Shown one piece after another: positions 49,689 through 60,474 of a DNA stretch of 64,000 nt. The position numbers and the translations under genes are program-made. The notes below the pieces were generated by a model that made no database searches, had not been told where the DNA came from, and worked only from the letters and a program-made list of their open reading frames with translations. The first letter of the stretch is position 1. Each line of letters starts with the position of its first letter. The DNA is from Trichoplusia ni (taxonomy: Eukaryota; Arthropoda; Insecta; Lepidoptera; Noctuidae): the NCBI RefSeq assembly GCF_003590095.1, contig NC_039482.1:13967657-14031656 (forward strand). Direction: 5' to 3'.

Positions 49689-51210
49689 GTAGTCATGACA
49701 TCACGCGAACAAACTTGAAAGCTGGAACCTAGACCTCCTTTACTTGCCGAATCGAGTTATGTTTCAAACAATGAAGCCTCAAAACAAGATTGAAAATCAC
49801 AAATAAATGTCTGTAATTAACAGAAAATATCACACGCGGCTTAGTAAGAAATAAACTTTATTTGAAAGCGTTTTTTAATAATAAATTGGGCCACCGACAT
49901 TTGTATATTTAGATAAATAAAATATTTGACAACAAAAACCCCTCACTCGTCATGGAGTCGGCGAACTAACTGTGTTGCAATGTAAAATCTAAAAAACTAC
50001 CATGGAAGATTTCTAAAGTGTAGAAGTAAAAAAAAATGTAAACAGAGCTTTACATCTATGAAAACATTATTCAAATATTTAATTAATTTCATGATAATGC
50101 ATAAAAGCTATTTCAACGTTCGGCATAGTCGAATAGTTAACACTAATACTGTACGAGTCCTTAATTGAGTATAGCAACATTTACTTTTTCGATGACTGGT
50201 CGGTCAAAAGCTGTTTTTTAATCGACAGAAACATTGCAGTTTTACATTATATTATATTTATTTATTAGGTAAATACGTTACACTAATTTTACAAAGAGAC
50301 CTCGGCCCATCTTAACGTTTATTAAGGGTTTGTTTATCTAACCGAAATTTATGCTTTTATTTCATTTTACGTATCAGGAGTAAAAAATTGTAAGAGGGCA
50401 CAGTATTGAATACTGTCTATAAAACGGAGTTGCACTTTAGTTTTTTTTTTGTATTAAATACTCCTAAACAGGAAGATATCCCTTATCCCTTTGTTTCCCG
50501 GAAAGCTTTTCAATCTGATATTATGACATTTGTGACTCTCTCGGACCAGAAAATACGCACTTTTTTTTATGCAATTTGATATGAAGTTAAAAAGGTCCTT
50601 TTTTTAAGAAAAAATCCTTCAGAAGGCTGTCCTATGAGGATTACATATAATATGACAAGGGAGTGTATGATACTTACCGCTAGAACTACCACATTGCAGT
50701 AATGGTAATAGTAGCCAAAAGTGGGGGTTTCTTTTCTTTTGAAGAACCCCAAATACTTCAGCACGTAATTAGCTATATAGCAGCTGACCTTCTGAATCAA
50801 AATCAAAATTCATTTATTCAAATAAGCTACTAAGTAGCACTTTTTGAAGGTCAGGTGAATATATAACTACATTTTTATTAAATGATATAACGGTTTACTC
50901 GCGATCCCGCCGCGTCTGCTCATGATTAAGGACTCCGGTTGGGACCGAAACTAGTCGGGCTACCCCGATAAATACGCATGAGTAAACCGTTACATCATTT
51001 AATAATGAATCAGTCTCACGATAGTTATTATAAAAACTACATTTTTATTTGGGAAAATACTGCGGCGCAACTATTTATATTATTATTATTTATAAATTGT
51101 CGTATTAAACATTGGAAAACTTAAGCAAAGAATTATCCAGAGAATTTTGCGAGAGCTAGTAAAATAATTGACACATCGCGTTAAAATTTAGGAAAACAGT
51201 CACAAACAAG
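49689..51210. other. Space between the MVB12 promoter and the C6orf136-like 3' end
   Basis: Holds the presumed MVB12 first exon and promoter on its left side and the palindromic repeat copy C at 50.88-51.03 kb. Otherwise AT-rich with no supported gene. Confidence 0.45.
50876..51030. mobile_element. Palindromic repeat element, copy C
   Basis: Left end ATTAAATGATATAACGGTTT, right end GTTACATCATTTAAT, with GGACTCCGGTTGGGACCGAA, ACTAGTCGGGCTACCCCGAT and AAATACGCATGAGTAAACC between. It is in opposite orientation to copy B; beyond the arm it continues AATGAATC..TCACGATAGTT, matching the left flank of copy B. It lies between genes. Confidence 0.75.
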
Positions 51211-51232
51211 AGTTATTTCATAATGTCATAAC

Positions 51233-51238
51233 TTTATT
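51233..51238 (-). terminator. Polyadenylation signal AATAAA, C6orf136-like gene
   Basis: On the minus strand ATACAATAAAGTTATGAC, about 830 bp past the stop codon. It is the best placed signal I see. Confidence 0.5.
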
Positions 51239-52064
51239 GTATTAAAGCAATACATAACATTATCTATACAGACTAATACAAGGCATTCACAGTTATCAAA
51301 ATATCACTAGTGTGTTGCTTCGTGGTCGAAGTCGAGAGGTGTACGCCGAACTAGACGCGACGCCGCGCCGCAGCGCCAGCGCGGTCAACGAAATACACTT
51401 GTTAACAAAATATAAATTAATAACAAGCTATCAAAATAACCGTTGCAGCCTCAATAATTTTGAATAGGCTAAAAATTTTGTTCTTCCTATATCAAAACTG
51501 ATCTACAAAAATAAAACATGATATAAAGTAATGTTATGTGTATTTTTAAGACAAGTTTTAATTCATTAAATTATGCTATTATATTTTAAATTCTCAGTAA
51601 TACCAGATACATTAGATAGGGCAATGATTTTGGTTAGCATACACAAAAATATCTAAACCCGTGAATGATCTCCATGGTGAATGATAGCGATTATATTTAG
51701 CACTATCTAAGTGTTAGCAAACTATTAAACTTTGAAAATAATAACAGCGGAAAATATGGCAACAAGGCCTTACATAACGATTCAGTGTTACTGGATACAA
51801 TACTTTAAACAATGCTGATAAGAACCTTATTGGTCTTTAATTAGATCGAAGGTGTTGCCATCTATTAAAAATGAGCCATCAACTACAATAATATCGAAAT
51901 TACGCCAATAGTGAAAGAGTCAGTATCGCTATAGTGTGGTATACTCCGATTATTTATTTTAAACAGGATTCTAATAGTGATAACTGATTATTTCACATTG
52001 TTGGATATTTGTGAACAAAATTCCCACCCATTGATTAACTGTCCCATAATAGTGAAGGATGTTT

Positions 52065-55000
52065 TTATTCTAGGACTTTGAATGGTAACGGCGTGGAGTC
52101 GGCGGTGCCTGCTGAGGAGCTGAAGTAGGGCGACACGTCTGACAGGTAGTTCCGCGGTAGAAGCCCTATTAGGAGAGCTATCTTCGCAGCTATCGGGGCC
52201 TTCTCCTCATCGTCTATTATCGTATCCTGATCTGGCATGACCTGTAAACAAATATTATACCTTTAGTAAAGTGTGGAGTAGCAACTGTAGGAGATAGTAC
52301 CTGTGGCTATTTATAATATCCGGTGAAGTCATTTATGTCTTATGTATTTGGGATTTGTCAGAGTATCTTTAGTCGGCAGTCTGCTTTTCTGTCCTTGCTG
52401 TGTGTTTCTACTGTTTGTATAAAAAACCAAGCATTAAAGTGTTACCAGAATGTTTTAATTAACAATATAGAAAAACAATTACTTGTTTTGACATCATCCA
52501 CAATAGATAATGTACATGAATATGTCTTCTAAAACATCAGGTTTTGAATTTGTACATACCTTATCTACAATATGTTTCTGAATGAGACCATCGGGTCCCA
52601 CATAGAATGTGGAGAACCCGTCATACCATCTGCAAAAAAAGCAAATATATTGTGAATCCTTGAACTTTTATGGACTCACGTATATCATACATACATGATT
52701 ATCTCATTTAAACATGATGTCAGTACTACTCACAGTTCCTGATCTTGGAACACCTGCTTCATATTCCATAGTTTGTATTTCCAGAACATGAAGAATACTT
52801 TAAGGCCCGATATTCCTTTGATGCGCCATCTCATCCTGAAAACAAAGATATGAAACCTGTATCATTCTTAACTCTTTAATAAAGAATATAAAAAAAAAAG
52901 TTTATTTTGATGTGAATCATAATAAACCTTATGCCACTGAAAGAGGGTTCCTTTTACGACGATATAGTCTTTAAAGGATCTTGCCCATTCAAATTCTTAC
53001 AATTGCTGAAAGGACATGTGCCTCGTAGCTAAGCTATAACTGCATAAGTGGATCGATCACAGGCCAAGCTATGCTTGACGCGGTTGGTCCGTAGACCATC
53101 TTTGTCATAACAAGTTCCTCCGTGTTTCGGGAGACACGTTAAATTGTGTGTCCCACCTGTTAATCATACATCTTTGATGGTCATTACAGGTAGTCAGATT
53201 TAGAAAGAAGTCTGCCAACCAGTGTAACTAAGGGTATTGTGTTGTAACTGGGTTGAGGAGGTCAGATAGGCAGTCGCTCTTTATAAAACAGTGCTTAGCT
53301 GAATCCGGTTAGACTAAAGCCAACCCCAATATAGTTGGGAAAAGGCTAGGATGATAATGATGATGATGTCATGTGTAAATTGAAAAGATATTAAAGCTTA
53401 CTTTATGGAGGAGTCCTCGGGATGGGCGGTGATCTTCATGACTTCCAACTTGACGTAGGCGAACTTCAGATGTCCCACCGTACGGAGCAGCGCCACCTGC
53501 TTCACGAAGTGGAACAAGCCTCTGCAAACAAATAAAACGCGTAATCATATAAATTGTACTATAGCAAAAAACTATTCAATAATATGTATAGGTTTAGTGA
53601 ACACCCAGGCGCGGTCGAGTAGGTAAACATCTATTCGTTAAGATCTCAAAAAAAGGTTAACTATCTTGGCCTTATATAATTAGTGTGTTGAATTATATTA
53701 CATGATTTGGGGCAACCACCAGGAATATACTATGTGCGTATCTTGTAATTTACTATGAGATGCATGCTCTGTATGAGTAATAATAGATGTGGAAAAATGA
53801 AAACTATCACAATAATTAATTGAGAGACTTTTATATAATGAGCTAATCCTACATATATTATAAACACCAAAGTTTGAATGTCTGGATTATTGTTACTGTT
53901 TATGCAAAAAACCCTGCACAAAACAGATTTAAACGAAACAATTTCGGAATAATTTAGCTGAGAAAATTACATAATATGAGCTCTACTTACACTGACGTGG
54001 TGCCTCTTATATTGTTCACAAACACCAAATTCGGGTGGTAAATAGAGTAGTCGAGCGGCTTCACGAAAAGATTCGGCATCTGAGGAACAAACAAATCGAT
54101 TACTTATATTATTATTAACTAACAAAATGTGCAGTGTATACTCGACACTATTTTCATACTGTAGGTAAAAAATCTATTTTTCTGAAGAAACTTTTTGGAC
54201 TATATCTTGTTTACATACTGGAGTTTATACATTAAGTTAAGAAATCGAAGAAATCAATGACGGGTAATGAAATAATCAAGATTTAGGATCAACTCCCACT
54301 GAAAGAGCAGGGGCCACATCAAGGCAAATGACGAGGGTTTAGCGCGGCTTCTCGCATCTTACTACCCGACTGCTTTCTTGCCTTTCGATGATTGTGAACT
54401 TTATACTCACGTGAATAAGGTTCAAAATAATATTTAATATTGACTTGATTTACTGGATTCACGTACATCCAATTGCTATCGGATATTTTCGCTAGGTAAT
54501 TTATAAAATTAGGCAAGTGTCATGATAATGATGTCTTCTCAATTTTGTTGTAAATATTGGAACTATAATTATAACAAATAGGACAAAAACACTTACTGTA
54601 TTAGACAGCGTATGGAACACCTTCATGAGTTGTTCCTCGCTGGGCTTGCCCTCGCGGCTGGGCTCGGTGGCGGGCGCGCTCGCCGGCACGATGGTCCCGC
54701 GGCAGTACGCGATGGCGTCGCGCTCGAACTCTGACAGGCAGGTGGGTTCAATCTCCTGTTTAATAAAAATACATGTCCTTTACCAATCATCCTTTAGGAT
54801 TTACTTGTTTTGATGGTCAATTGTTTCGAGTCAAGCAACAGAAAGATAATAGTCTAACAAAGAAGACATACATACTTACATTGCTATATTTTGTTAAATC
54901 TATATCACTAATGTTGGTGTATGGAACGTCAAATGTGTATGGAGGCATCCTCCTCTCTATGTAATCATCGGACGTCAGGGCTAACTTCTTCAGCTCCACA

Positions 55001-56253
55001 TCATTACTGCAGTCGTATCGATGGTCATTATCTGTCCTGTTTTGTGACCCGATGTAGGATGTCTTCGCTTCATGTGAGAGGCGGCTGGTCACCGCCTCCT
55101 CCTGGAGCTCGATGTCGTCGATGTTGCTCTCCGTGGGACATTTTGGTGCTACTTGACAACTGGATATGCGACGATGGATAAGGAACTGGAAAATAAGTGA
55201 TAATTATTTAAGTCTGTAACTTTTACAGTTTAATGCTCTAGGGTTTTTAACAAAACTTAATACCATCTGAATTTACATTAAAAGGAGCCTACTTTTGTAA
55301 TGATAACAGTTATCCACATAGTAAAACCAAGTTTTCTCATGAAAACAATAGTTTGGCAATTGATGGAGCTTGTTAATAAATTCATCATTCTTCTTCAACT
55401 TTCTAATGTCCCTATGGTACGGAAGGTAATTTAAGTTCATTCATGTTTATGTCAACATTTAACAATGATGTACATTATGTTTGTGGTGCCGTACACGAAT
55501 GTGTTTATAAAACTTTGAAAATATTTTCCCTTTTTAACATGTTTTGTTAAACAATCAATGTCAATGTATGTTCTATTCAGTGCTAATCAGATAACAGAAT
55601 AATCTATTGTAATTTAATAAAGTTATTCTGCCGCCTTCCACCTTTGATCCTCAGATAAAATCAAGTGTTTCCGCTAAGTTCTAACCTCAAATTACATTTA
55701 ATATTTTTTTGATGTATGCACCCAAGGTAAGGGTTAGGCTGGTAAGATGCCAATAATTCAGACAACGTTTGTAAACAAATAAAACCTGCCAGTTACTCTT
55801 AAATACACAGGGAAAAGAGTCAAATAGTAATACAGTTACTTCTATGTTTCTGAGAACAAGTAAAATAAGAAATGGGTCTTCAAGGACTTTGAGTTAGATC
55901 TTATGGTCTTGAAAAAATATTTTATGTCATAAGGTGTTGGTCAGCACCATGTGAATCCGTAATAGTCGCACCCCGCATTCTCTAATTAGTTCAATGTCAA
56001 GGAGGAAAATACAGTGTTGGTGATAAAAATAATATTATTTTTTTAAATGTTACGTAATTCTTTACAGTTTCCTTATTACCACGAAAATGTTGAAGTGGTT
56101 CAGATGTAATAAATATCACATAATACTCACTTCTTCCAGAAATTGTGTTCGTAAGGGGATTTTTCTTGACAAGCGGCTTGAATGACTTTTGGTGGTAACG
56201 ATGCCATTTATAGGCAATATTTTGTGAGAAATCGTACGTAAACAGATTGACAT
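52065..56253 (-). CDS. C6orf136-like protein (DUF2358), probably mitochondrial
   Basis: Function is not established in the family. Eight coding exons on the minus strand: 56253-56131, 55185-54880, 54755-54597, 54079-53991, 53521-53402, 52835-52734, 52629-52560 and 52241-52065; 381 residues, all junctions in frame. The N-terminus MSICLRTISHKILPINGIVT is basic, Ser/Thr-rich and without acidic residues for 39 positions, as in a mitochondrial presequence. Residues about 50-190 are polar and variable. The conserved DUF2358 part covers about 180-345: NLFVKPLDYSIYHPNLVFVN, GLFHFVKQVALLR, MRWRIKGISGLKVFF and WYDGFSTFYVGPDGLIQKH, then DKVMPDQ. The alternation of WRIKG and FSTFYVGPDG strands is typical of this SnoaL-like fold family, so ligand binding is possible but unproven. 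It is head to head with NUBPL, 566 bp apart. Confidence 0.85.
53019..53368 (+). mobile_element. tRNA-like SINE in the C6orf136-like gene, intron 5
   Basis: Runs CCTCGTAGCTAAGCTATAAC, then GTGGATCGATCACAGG (B-box-like), through GTTGAGGAGGTCAGATAGGC to GGGAAAAGGCTAGGATGATA and a (ATG)n tail. It matches the 40.58-40.95 kb copy in the opposite orientation along nearly its whole length. Flanking CATGTG on both sides may be a short, worn target duplication. It sits antisense to the host gene. Confidence 0.8.
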
Positions 56254-56819
56254 TTTATTACAGTACGCTAATCACTTGCAAGCGCTAGGAATTCCGAAAA
56301 TTTTCGAAATTATGTCGCAAAAAAGTCCCGACATATCGCGAAGAGTTTGACAGTTGTGTTTATTTTTAATTTTCGAACACCTGTTTACGCAAAGACTTGA
56401 TTGATTCAGCTTTTCTTTTAATTTTAAATAAAATGTTAATAGTATTTGGGAAACTTTTTATAAATTATTACAAATTTTACTAAGGCTCCTTTTTAATAAA
56501 AATAATTGCGATTATGTGCTCTAACTAAACTACGAGAAAGAATACTGAGAGGCGTTAAAAAAACTTGTTTGTCTGTGGTATTTCGTCGCATTTAGTATCT
56601 ATTGTTTATGGTGAATGGAAAAAAAATATGAATGATTGACACTTGTCATACCAAATCCAAATGTATCCAACCAACGACTGTCAGTCAATTAACATTGTTC
56701 AATTGATTTCTGAACGAGTGTTTTGCGTTGCAATCGCAAATTTTTAAAAATTGCAAATTTACAATAATAAAAGGCTGATTTCACCACAAGTCTACGTTCG
56801 ACTGAAACTTTTACAAGTT
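56254..56819. promoter_or_regulatory. Bidirectional promoter region, C6orf136-like and NUBPL
   Basis: 566 bp separates two start codons in head-to-head orientation, with no repeat or other gene inside. It must contain both transcription starts. No TATA box is clearly placed for either gene. Shared control is inferred from distance and from both products probably being mitochondrial. Confidence 0.5.
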
Positions 56820-58801
56820 ATGAATCTCCAAAGGGCATTTCAACGAGTTTATAGCGTTTTATTGAACAGCAATGTGAACACTGTACGTATATTAACATCT
56901 TGGACTTTATTTTATAATTTTTTCATAAATTACTCTGTTTTTAAGGTTTTAGTGAACTTTAACGAACACTTTCGATATATATTGTGTTGGCATAGTTATG
57001 ATGTTAACCATGCAGTGTTTCAACATAGTATTTTTTATTTATACATTCTGTTTACCTTATAAGATTATCAACTATAACCTAATCAATGTAGCATAAAGCT
57101 TAAAAATAAAATCTTAACTACAGGTTGCACCAGTATGTAGCTATAGAGTCCGGCTTAAGCACACAAAAGAGCAGTTAAATGAGCATAGAGCTAAAGTGAT
57201 GGCTAAAGGCTTGCCGGAGAAGAAGCCTCTGCCAGGGGTCAAAAGCATAATACTAGTGGCTTCTGGGAAAGGAGGAGTTGGGAAGACAACAACTGCTGGT
57301 ATGTGGTATCTTATGTCACTTGAAATTTACAAATTAACTCACTTTAGTTTGCTGCTATTAACAACATAATTCCATATGTATTTTTTTACATCTTACACTA
57401 CTCTTATCACTACTGAGTTCATCTACCTACATTAAGTTTGTCCTTCATAACATATAGATGCCAATTATATACATAAATACTAAATCACACATTGTTTCAG
57501 TGAATCTCGCATGTGCTATGAAGGTGATAGAGCCTGACAAAGAGATTGGTCTGCTGGATGCCGACGTTTTTGGTCCATCTGTGCCACTTATGATGAACAT
57601 AAGTGGAGAGCCCATGTTAAATGATGATAATCTTATTGAGCCACTCCTTAACTATGGTGTTAAATGGTGAGAAATAACAGAATATGCATATAGGAAAAAT
57701 ATTTGCATGGTGTTACCTAGTATTGACAGAGTTTAGCAACTTTTTATGATATGTGTATTGAATTTATTTCATATTTCTCTTTTATAGCTCCATATCAATA
57801 TTGATCATCATTGCCCTCCTAACAACTTGGTAGCTTGTGACAAATACTGAATGCAAAGTATATAGAAAACATTCATATAATTTCATTACATTTTCGCCTA
57901 TCCTCTTTCTCTCTCTCTGACACGGCAACTTAGGAATGCGCTATCATTATTAAACCTTCCAAAAGAGTATTTACAAAGTATACCAAGAGAGCAAAAAAAT
58001 ATACAGTAATGATTTTCAGCATGTCAATGGGCCTGTTGGTATCTGGGGAGAATGCGGTGGTGTGGCGCGGGCTGATGGTGATGCAGGCGCTGGAGCGGCT
58101 GACGCGGCACGTGGCGTGGGGGCCGCTCGACTGCCTCGTGGTGGACACGCCGCCCGGGACTGGCGACACGCATCTGTCACTCGCACAGAACTTGCCTATA
58201 GATGGTATGTACAACACAAGTAACTAGTGGCAGGAATTAGAACAACGAAGAAGTAATTTTACTTACAGAGACATGAAAATTATATTTTTAATTCTAGGGC
58301 ACTATTTAAATGTATTAATGCAGAATTTTGTCTTTTTGTTTTCAACTTACAGCTAATAACTTAATATTTTTGCACTACTGCAACTCTTTTATTTCATAAC
58401 TAAATTCTATGTTAAACATTGTCTTTGCAGGCGCAGTAGTAGTCACAACTCCACAATCAGCGGCCTTGCAGGTGACAAAAAGAGGTGTTAATATGTTTGA
58501 GAAGCTAAAAGTTCCTATCGTCGGCATGGTGGAGAACATGTCGCACGCTATTTGCTCGAGTTGTGGTACTAAAAACTTCGTGTTCGGCACCGACACGCAG
58601 CTCACAGCTAACCAGATGGGCTTGGAGATCATACAGAGCTTCGAAGTCGATCAGAACATGTCGGAGTGCATAAACAGTGGGAAACCCGCCATATACGCGC
58701 TCCCCGACAGCACGCACGCAGAGAAGTACAGACAGCTAGCTAACAAAGTCTTCAAGTATATAGAGAGTAAGGAAAATGAAAGAGCGAAGGCGAAAGAGTA
58801 G
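56820..58801 (+). CDS. NUBPL: NUBPL/Ind1, P-loop Fe-S carrier for respiratory complex I assembly
   Basis: Mitochondrial Mrp/NBP35-family ATPase that helps insert Fe-S clusters into complex I. Five coding exons: 56820-56882, 57124-57298, 57501-57666, 58020-58204 and 58431-58801; 319 residues, the length of human NUBPL. The N-terminus (MNLQRAFQRVYSVLLNSNVN) is basic and lacks acidic residues, fitting a matrix-targeting signal. The deviant Walker A motif GKGGVGKT is at 69-76, LLDADVFGPSVP at 97-108, and DTPPGTGD at 177-184. The paired cysteines CSSC at 238-241, after GMVENMSH, are those that bridge the cluster in a dimer. Exon order and all key residues are intact. The start is the first ATG of the transcript; the open frame upstream of it has no ATG. 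AATAAA at 58862 gives a very short 3' UTR of about 80 bp. Confidence 0.96.
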
Positions 58802-58861
58802 GCGCACAAGTTTAAGTGACCAGTAGTTGTTGAAGAATTTTAAAATATTAATATATACACA

Positions 58862-58867
58862 AATAAA
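58862..58867 (+). terminator. Polyadenylation signal AATAAA, NUBPL
   Basis: ACACAAATAAATGTTTTAC 60 bp after the stop codon. Minus-strand AATAAA signals of SURF4 (plus-strand TTTATT at 59022-59027 and 59037-59042) lie about 150 bp away, so the two genes end tail to tail without overlap. Confidence 0.65.
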
Positions 58868-59019
58868 TGTTTTACAAAACTGTAGATTTTGTGTTATTGC
58901 AGGCTTTACCACCACCTTTTTTGTTACTTAAAAGAAAATGAATCTGAAATTATGGGAAACACGAGGTTTTCTTGGAAATCATAATGAAGTAAACAATATA
59001 ATAGTTAAAAAATAAAACA

Positions 59020-60474
59020 TCTTTATTATATAAAAATTTATTCGGAACAATCTTTTCAGGAATCTTTATTATCTATGGCCAAACAAACTTAAGAAAATAA
59101 ATAAAAATAATACAAAAATATGTGTCTTTTAAATACTTTTGATAAAGCAAATCATTATTAATGTTTTATGACTACATTTTATAGGGATAAAGAAGCCCAG
59201 ATCTCCGAATGGTGACCAAAGTTTTACTTATGGCTACTGGAATATTAAAAATAACAAAAAGAGCATTGCGTTTACATTCAAAGATCTGCTGTCTGTTACT
59301 CAGTCAGTAAGTACAAAATATATATAATTTTTTATATAAATATTTACATTGAATCACAACATTTAGAAAATATACGGAATGAAAAATGTTACGCTATAGA
59401 AAATGAAAGCGGGCTACGTTCAGTCTGAGTAAATACACTTACGCGCGAAGGTTCCACTCCGCTAAGAAAATATCACTTCTGCAAAGGACAGGGAGGGAGT
59501 TCACTTGTTTTGGCGCACGAGACAGTGACACCGGCGGAGAGTTACCGCGCGCTCGGAACACGCGACTTATTCATATTTTCGTCGAGCTATAAGCAGCTAC
59601 CAACGTTCGAATACGTGCAAATTATTTGTGCACGCATCGACCAGCGTCGGTAATGTTAAACTTACATCATGCCGAGCACGACTGTTATTCATTATAAAAC
59701 ATATTGTAAAAATCGGACAGCATGTCGCTCGCGGCGTGTCGTAACCTTAACATGGTTGCACAATGTTTTGCTCATAGCATATGAGTTACTTCGGCAGAGT
59801 CGTACGTAACTATGTAACATCGCCGCGCAGTGTCGCAATCACGCGAAACACAGAATTCACAACACTATCAGTTAAACAGTGCTACGTAAATACTAGTCTT
59901 ATATTATTATAAAAATTGACAACGATGAAATCATACCTTGTTTATAATTTCGGCTAACTATAACGCAGGAAGGGTCATTGGCCTGAGTTTAATGATTATC
60001 AAAATACGTGCACTCGTTTTCTATAAAATTTTGTGTTATACTTACAAATGGCTTAGTTGTGTTATGGGCAGTTTGTACTTAAGGGTAAATAATTAACTTA
60101 TCCCTAATAGATACACAACATTATTATAGGAATTCATAGTTATTTAAGTCATGCATTGTTAAAAGTAGAGTACATTTCATAGGAGTAGAGTAAACGCGAT
60201 ATCACACAAGTCCCTGCTTTCATGAAGATAATTTAGTTCCCTTCCTCGACCGTGTACACATCAAGTCTAGCAAACTGCCCACAACACAACCGGCCATTCT
60301 ACAGGATATGGAAGTAAGCTCAGTGTTCACATTCTATCGCCGACTAGTCAGATTGTCACATAAAACCACCAAATGTTGTATGAATTTTTTCTTTCCTTTC
60401 GCACCATAACATCTTATGATTAAAATATCAAATGTCTTTCACTGTGCATACATTGTACACACTGCCGACCGATT
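59020..60474 (-). other. SURF4 3' UTR
   Basis: About 1.45 kb of non-coding sequence from the SURF4 stop to minus-strand AATAAA signals at 59042-59022. No open frame with a domain lies here on either strand. A long 3' UTR is inferred because no nearer minus-strand AATAAA is well placed. Confidence 0.5.

Noticed and set aside
56751..56819. N-terminal extension of NUBPL
   Set aside because: The open frame upstream of 56820 contains no ATG.
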